A stretch of DNA of 64,000 bases from Filobasidium wieringae (taxonomy: Eukaryota; Basidiomycota; Tremellomycetes; Filobasidiales; Filobasidiaceae). The stretch covers positions 496,001-560,000 of the forward strand of contig BCIV01000011.1 in NCBI GenBank assembly GCA_001600055.1, written 5' to 3'. The first letter of the stretch is position 1; every line of letters begins with the position of its first letter. The notes below the pieces were generated by a model. The model did not search any database. It was not told the origin of the DNA and was given only the letters and a program-made list of their open reading frames with translations. Shown piece after piece: positions 58,107-64,000 of the stretch. Both the position numbers and the translations under genes were made by a program.

Positions 58107-58830
58107 TTAGGCCTGCTTGGGCTCGGGCGCATCCTCAGGGAGGAATTCAGAGACGAGTCCTTCCTTCATTAAGAGCTTCTCGAGTTCTCCGGACTGGTGC
58201 ACTATGAGAATAAGGGGAGTTGAAGTCAGTTCTGATATACGGGATAGCAGACAAGCGAGAACATACTGCTTAAGATGATATCACATCCACCGACAAATTC
58301 ACCCTTAACATATACCTGAGGGATGGTAGGCCATTCACTGTACTCCTTGATCCCCTCCCTCAATTCTTGGTCAGCAAGACAATTAAAAGTCTTGAGTTTC
58401 TCGGGAGCGACGCCCTGCAGAACAGGACGATATCAGCCACCATATATCAAAAGAAATATCGAGCCGATACTAACTTGGACATCCAAGATCTGGCAGACAG
58501 CTCGAGAGAAACCACACTGAGGGGCATCGGGGGTTCCCTTCATGAACACTACAAGAGGGTTTTGAGTGACAGCCTGATAAACGGTAAGTTTAGCTCGCAA
58601 CGTTTATCCAAAAGCAGGATACGATTACTTACATCGTCAATGAGTTTCCTGGCTTGGTCAGAGAGAGCCCTTCTCTGCGCAAGAACGTTGATGGAGGTTT
58701 GAAATTGCCTAGCGGGCAATGAACGCTATTTGATTGGTCAAGAGGCGAATTGTCAGGATTCGCTGAGCCATCCAAGAGAAGTTTGAGCGTTCCAGCTTAC
58801 AAGAGTCCTGAATCCTGATTTAGCAAACAT
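58107..58830 (-). CDS. GRX5: Monothiol glutaredoxin Grx5, mitochondrial
   Basis: CGFS-type glutaredoxin that hands Fe-S clusters from the ISU scaffold to targets in mitochondria. Exons: 58830-58801, 58725-58633, 58573-58475, 58414-58267, 58201-58107; 154 residues, normal for the family. The N-terminus [19 protein letters not shown] is presequence-like. The core has [20 protein letters not shown] (active Cys in CGFS), [19 protein letters not shown] (cis-Pro and glutathione-binding region) and [18 protein letters not shown]. The tail is Glu/Pro-rich. Divergent from COPA. Confidence 0.96.
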
Positions 58831-59305
58831 GGTTGATGAGTTTTGATCGATTGTATGTCCAAGAGTGACGATATGGCTGCTAACTGCTTAGATTGCTGAA
58901 CGATCAAAAGGTTGAACAAGAGCCCGATCTCTATGACTCAGCCTGACATTAGATGCAGCTCATTCCACCTTTTCTGGAAATGTCAGGCTCGCAGCGCGAC
59001 CTCCCACGTCGCTAACTCGAGAGCTATCCTTGAGACAATCAGATAGACCAAGCTCTGCGAGAACCTCGAACCCACCCCAAGCTTTTCTGTGATCCTGTTA
59101 AACGGCTCAGATCTAGTACAGTCAGACGCCCCCCTGCTCCTAGATCTCTGCGCAAACGGAATCGGACAACACACGCGGCAGGACATTCAACTTGACATCC
59201 GTTCCTGAACAAAACCAACACGGATATCACGACAACAAAGCATTACATCAACTCCTACATTAGCTCCTTCAAAACAGCCCTACAAACGGGTAGACCAACT
59301 TCAAG
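58831..59305. promoter_or_regulatory. Divergent promoter GRX5 / COPA
   Basis: These 475 bases lie between opposite start codons; the end near COPA is AC/CT-rich. No gene is seen. Confidence 0.5.
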
Positions 59306-62300
59306 ATGCAGATGCTCACTAAGGTATGCCTGGAACCAAAGCTCGACCAAAACGAGTTACTGGAAACGTGAAACTGACTGGATTGTCCTTTCGTACAGTT
59401 CGAGTCAAAAAGCCCACGGGTAAAGGGTATTGCATTCCGTGAGCCTCTTGATGCGATGTTTTCTCAATAGATAGAGGAGCTGATTCTATGATTCGATGAA
59501 ACAGACCCAAAGCAACCTCTTCTTGCTGCTACCCTTCACAATGGTACCATTCAATTATGGAACTACCAGATGGGTACCCTTGTTGACCGATACGATGAGC
59601 ACGATGGTCAGTCTTTACCAAAACAAGACATTCCTTTTAAAATCGTCTGATGCAACGTTTCTATCTAATAGGCCCTGTCCGAGGTATCTCTTTCCACCCT
59701 ACTCAGCCTATTTTTGTTTCCGGAGGAGATGACTACAAGATCAAGGTCTGGAATTACAAACAGAGGAAATGTCTTTTCACCTTGACTGGCCGTGAGTTCT
59801 GTTTCGACCCTTGCACAAATTTAGGAGGCCAACTGAGAATGCTGTTTTCTGACTGCTTCAGACTTGGACTACGTGAGGACGACTTACTTCCACAGAGAAT
59901 ACCCTTGGATCCTTTCTGCTTCGGATGATCAGACCATCAGGATCTGGAACTGGCAGTCTAGAACGTGTATCGCCATTTTGACGTGAGTTACGGGAGCTCT
60001 TGATTGATGGTCGTCGTAATTTAACGGTTCTCCCCGATGTGATATCTGCAGCGGACACAACCATTATGTTATGCAAGTATACGTGGTGATTACCCTGTCT
60101 ATATCTCGTATCTGACGACTGTCCGGTATACAGGTCCGCTCAGTTCCACCCTACAGAGGATCTCATCGTCTCCGCCTCTATGGATCTGACCGTCCGAGTT
60201 TGGGACATCACCGGTCTCAAGAAGAAGCATCAAGCTCATCAAGCGCCTATGAGCATGGAGGAACAGCTTGCCCGAGCCAACCAGGGCCAGGCTGATCTCT
60301 TTGGAAATACGGATGCCGTTGTGAAATACGTCTTGGAAGGGGTGAGTCGGCTCGCTTTAGAATAATCCCTCCAAAACGTTGATGAGAGACTTCGATGTTC
60401 AGCACGACCGAGGTATCAACTGGGCTTGCTTCCACCCCACTCTTCCTCTTATCGTTTCTTGTGGTGACGACCGTCAGATCAAGCTTTGGCGAATGTCAGA
60501 CACCAAGGCCTGGGAGGTTGACACGTGTCGTGGACACTTCAACAACGTCTCTGCCTGTTTGTTCCACCCTCGTCATGAACTCATCTTGTCTGACGGTGAA
60601 GACAAGACTATCAGAGTCTGGGACATGACCAAAAGGACTGCTGTGCAAACCTTCAGGAGGGAGCACGACCGATTCTGGGTCCTTACCGCTCACCCTACCC
60701 TCAACTTGTTCGCTGCAGGTCACGACAACGGTCTCATCGTCTTCAAGCTTGAGCGTGAACGTCCTGCCTTTGCTTTGTCCGGAAACACCCTTTACTATAT
60801 CCGAGACAAGACCATCAGGGTTCGCGACCTTATCGCAGGAACGGATAGTAGCGTGATGAGCGTCAAGAAGTTTGGCTCACAATACGTTCAGCCAAGGGCC
60901 TTGAGTTACAACCCTGCGGAAAAGGCTGTTATCGTTACCAGCACTTCTGATAACGGTATCTACGAGCTCACGACGCTTCCTCGCGAAGCTTCCAGCGAAG
61001 TCCGAGATTCCGCTACCGATGGCAAACGAGGACAGGGTGCTTCTGCCATTTTCGTCGCTAGAAATCGTCTCGCTGTTCTCGACAAGACTTCGCAGTCGAT
61101 CGAGATTCGTGATCTCAACAACTCGCTCACCAAAACCATCAAGACTCCTATCGCTACCAACGAGATCTTCTATGGAGGAACCGCTTCGCTTCTCTTGTCC
61201 ACTTCGACCTCGATTGTGCTCTTCGACATCCAGCAGCAGAAGATCTTGGCCGAGCTTACTACGCCTCCCGTCAAATACGTCGTATGGAGCGTTGACGGTA
61301 ACAGCGTCGCTCTCTTGAGCAAGCATACTATCACCATCGCCAACAAGTCTTTAACCCAGAGTTCCTTGATCCACGAGACCATCAGGATCAAGTCAGCCGC
61401 TTGGGATGACAGTGGTATCTTGATTTACACCACGCTGAACCACATCAAGTATGCTCTACCCCAAGGAGACAACGGTATCATCAAGACTTTGGAGCAACCT
61501 GTATACTTGACTAGGGTCAAGGGTTCGACTGTTTACTGTCTGGACAGGACGGCTCGACCCAGAACGATTCAAATCGACCCTACCGAGTACCGTTTCAAGT
61601 TGGCACTCGTCAGGAAGAACTACGACGAAGTCTTGCAGATCATTCGAAACTCCAACTTGGTCGGACAGAGTATCATCGCATACTTGCAGAAGAAGGGCTA
61701 CCCTGAGATCGCTTTGCATTTCGTGCAAGACCCTACTACTCGATTCGACCTGGCCATTGAGTGCGGTAACCTCAACGTCGCCCTCGAGATGGCCAAGGAG
61801 CTTGAGAAGCCTGATGTCTGGAAGCGTCTCGGTGAACAAGCTCTCAAGCAGGGTAACCACTCCATGGTTGAGCTTGCCTACCAGAAGACCAAGAACTTTG
61901 ACAAGTTGTCTTTCTTGTACCTGGTCACCGGAAACACCAAGAAGCTCGGAATGATGCAAAGCATCTCTGCTAAGAGAGGAGATCAAATGTCTCGTTTCCA
62001 AAACTCCTTGTATTTGGGAGATGCCGAGGGCCGTGTTGCAGTCTTGAGAGAGACCGGGCAGTACGCACTTGCGTACCATACCGCCAAGTCCAACGGTTTG
62101 GAGGACTTGGCCGAGGACATCTTGGTCGAGGCTGGTATGACTGATGACGATGTCCCATCGTCTTCTCAAGCTGGACCCAGCACCATCCGTCCTCCCCCTG
62201 TCATTACCTCGCAAGCTGACAAGATTTGGCCTGTCAAGAATCTCGGAGAGAGCTACTTCGACAAGGCATTGGCTGCTGGAGCTGCGGATGGTGGTGAGAT

Positions 62301-63628
62301 CGCTTATGCCAACGGGTACACTGAGGGCGCCGATGCAGAGCAGACGTGGCTCTCAGATGAGGAGGGCGCTGCTGAAGAAGGAGGAGAGGACGCCGATGAG
62401 GATGATGGTTGGGGCCTGGACGAGGATGTACCAGAGATGGAGACTGAGGAGCACGGAGATTTGCCAGAAGAGAACCACGTGGATCTAACTTCGGATGTTG
62501 CACCGGGGGTGAGCGAGAACGAACACTGGTCGAGAAACTCTCCTCTAGCTATAGATCACGCTGCAGCCGGTTCTTTCGAGTCTGCCATGCAGGTTAGTCT
62601 TTCTGTTTCATCTCGTTGATATGTTCTCATTGACCTGATGCTCGTTTGAAATATAGTTACTCAATCGTCAAATCGGAGCCGTCAACTTTGCAACCCTCAA
62701 ACCTTACTTCTTGGCCGCTTATCAAGCATCTCACGTTTACGTGTCGGCCAATCCATCGCTTCCTCCCTTGGAATTCCACGTAAGACGAAATCCAGATTCG
62801 GCAGAACAGCGAGAGGCTTTGCCCTTCAACAGCTTCACTTTGGAGTCTGTTAAGGAGGGAGAACTTGCTGCTGGATTACGATCTTTCACTCGAGGGAAAT
62901 TCCTGGAGGCTCTCGAGGCGTTCAGGAGTGTCTACACCAAATTGGTATTGCTCGTTGTCAAGACCGCAGCCGAAGCGTCGGAGGTAGGTCAAGAGCTTTA
63001 CAACTCCCTTCGTAAACGAGACTGATGACTTTACCGCTTCTTACCAGGTATCGGAGATGGTCAACCTTGCGCGAGAATACGTCGTGGGGTTGATGCTCGA
63101 GACCGAACGGCAGCGATTAGTAGCGGAAGAGCCGGACAACCAGAGCAGGATTTTGGAATTGGCAGCATTGTTCACGCATTGCGACTTGCAACCCGCTCAT
63201 ATTCAGCTGGCTCTTCGTTCTGCTATGCGAGTATTCGCAAAGGCTGGTAACAACGCTACTGCCGCGGTGTTTGCTCGTCGTTTGGTAGATATGAAGCCGG
63301 CCGATTCCAAGGTGGTCAGTTCCGTAAGTGATCGAAAGAGTATGCACAGTCTGGATTTAGCTGACGAAAAAGTTTCTCTTTTTAGGCAAGAACTGTTATC
63401 ACGCAGGGAGACCGAAACCCTCGGGACGCCGTGGAGACTTCTTACGATCACTTTAGCGAATTCGATATCTGTGCTGCAAGTTTGACCCCCATCCTCAAGG
63501 GATCCCCATCCGTCAAGTCGGCGTATTCTGGAGCTCTCTACCTGCCAGAGTACAACGGGTCTGTCTGTCGGGTTGACCAGATCAGTCAGATCGGTCTGCC
63601 AGGAAGTGGGCTTCGAAGCCAGATATAG
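59306..63628 (+). CDS. COPA: Coatomer subunit alpha (alpha-COP)
   Basis: WD40 subunit of the COPI coat for Golgi-to-ER and intra-Golgi transport. Exons: 59306-59323, 59399-59438, 59505-59606, 59672-59791, 59862-59982, 60052-60072, 60134-60341, 60403-62592, 62657-62983, 63048-63323, 63386-63628; 1221 residues, the standard length. N-terminal motifs are [78 protein letters not shown] and [15 protein letters not shown]. The middle has the alpha-solenoid ([20 protein letters not shown]). An acidic linker (near 62350-62470) leads to the COPI C-terminal domain, ending at [18 protein letters not shown]. Exon 1 has 18 bases, and the intron after 60072 has a GC donor. Divergent from GRX5. Confidence 0.97.
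60073..60133 (+). other. COPA: GC-AG intron in COPA
   Basis: The intron begins GCAAGT and ends TATACAG (61 bases). It joins ...HYVM to SAQFHP with correct phase. The nearby GT (60077) gives a frameshift with the only usable acceptor, so the GC donor is required. Confidence 0.85.
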
Positions 63629-64000
63629 AAGATGCATTTCTGAGGGAAATGGGAACGAATTTCATTGTAATGCGCTCGTCATGGTCTGAATTATACGATG
63701 TTATCTAGTCAACGGACAGCTACCGCTGTCCAAGCGAAACTTCGAAAGTATGACGTGTCATTGCCGGCTATCTCCGCGTAGAGCGACACAAAAGACGACT
63801 TGATTTCGATGAACAAAAGAACTTTGGTTTCTCATGGCTTCGGACAATTTCCCATTGCACTGCGTCGTCCCGCTAGCTGCTAGGCTGACTATCGACGCAA
63901 TCCACCTCAATTCGAATCTTTCAGGATGGAGGAGCCATCTGATATTAGGTGTCTTCAATTGACAGCAAAATCTAAGCATATCGACCTCGAAAGGATACCG
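63629..64000. other. Right-end flank, no gene recognised
   Basis: 372 bases after the COPA stop. A 73-codon minus ORF (63979-63758) has no family features. The region probably holds the COPA 3' UTR and the edge of the next locus. Confidence 0.4.

Noticed and set aside
60077..60133. GT donor at 60077 for the COPA intron
   Set aside because: It leaves the wrong phase for the exon starting at 60134 (SAQFHP is lost); the GC donor four bases earlier restores it.
61456..62214. 252-codon minus ORF opposite COPA
   Set aside because: Antisense shadow of the COPA alpha-solenoid exon, same bias as above.

Overview
The window is nuclear DNA of a basidiomycete fungus, most likely a tremellomycete (Cryptococcus/Kwoniella/Tremella-like yeast). 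The evidence is dense gene packing on both strands, many short introns (about 45-80 bases, GTRNGT...YAG), exons as small as 13 bases, and a gene set typical of fungi: SSK1, SPA2, TRK1, CWH43, a MYND/SET protein and a large bHLH factor. I see no rRNA, tRNA, transposon, CRISPR array or prokaryotic feature.

Layout from left to right (strand): PRP5 helicase, 5' end missing (+); KGD1 2-oxoglutarate dehydrogenase E1 (+); small SANT/Myb-like protein (-); CWH43 GPI-anchor lipid remodelling protein in 21 exons (-); SET/MYND protein (+); polyQ bHLH transcription factor (-); PTPA phosphatase activator (+); ILV3 dihydroxy-acid dehydratase (-); vacuolar/mitochondrial-type cation/Ca2+ exchanger (+); PPWD1 WD40-cyclophilin (-); TRK1 potassium transporter (-); SPA2 polarisome scaffold (-); VTI1 SNARE (+); two adjacent intronless genes of unknown function (+,+); AIF/AMID-like flavoprotein with a Cys/His-rich insert (+); SSK1 response regulator (-); hypothetical protein with faint Clp1-like character (+); GRX5 monothiol glutaredoxin (-); alpha-COP (+). 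I reconstructed the exons by hand from splice consensus, reading-phase continuity and remembered family motifs. Every complete gene model closes with all exon phases consistent.

The genes do not form one pathway. They cover pre-mRNA splicing (PRP5, PPWD1), mitochondrial metabolism and Fe-S chemistry (KGD1, ILV3, GRX5), membrane traffic (VTI1, COPA), ion homeostasis (exchanger, TRK1), cell wall, polarity and stress signalling (CWH43, SPA2, SSK1, PTPA) and transcription/chromatin (bHLH, SET/MYND, SANT-like). Most neighbours are divergent pairs sharing 400-1600 base promoters, or convergent pairs with 100-210 base gaps.

The less ordinary observations are: two GC-AG introns that are required to keep the CWH43 and COPA frames; three copies of a C-x2-C...CC motif plus a His cluster inserted in an AIF-like oxidoreductase; a bHLH factor whose predicted CACGTG specificity matches a palindromic E-box in its own promoter; and a tandem pair of intronless orphan genes. 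I found no sign of a genuinely new multi-gene system.
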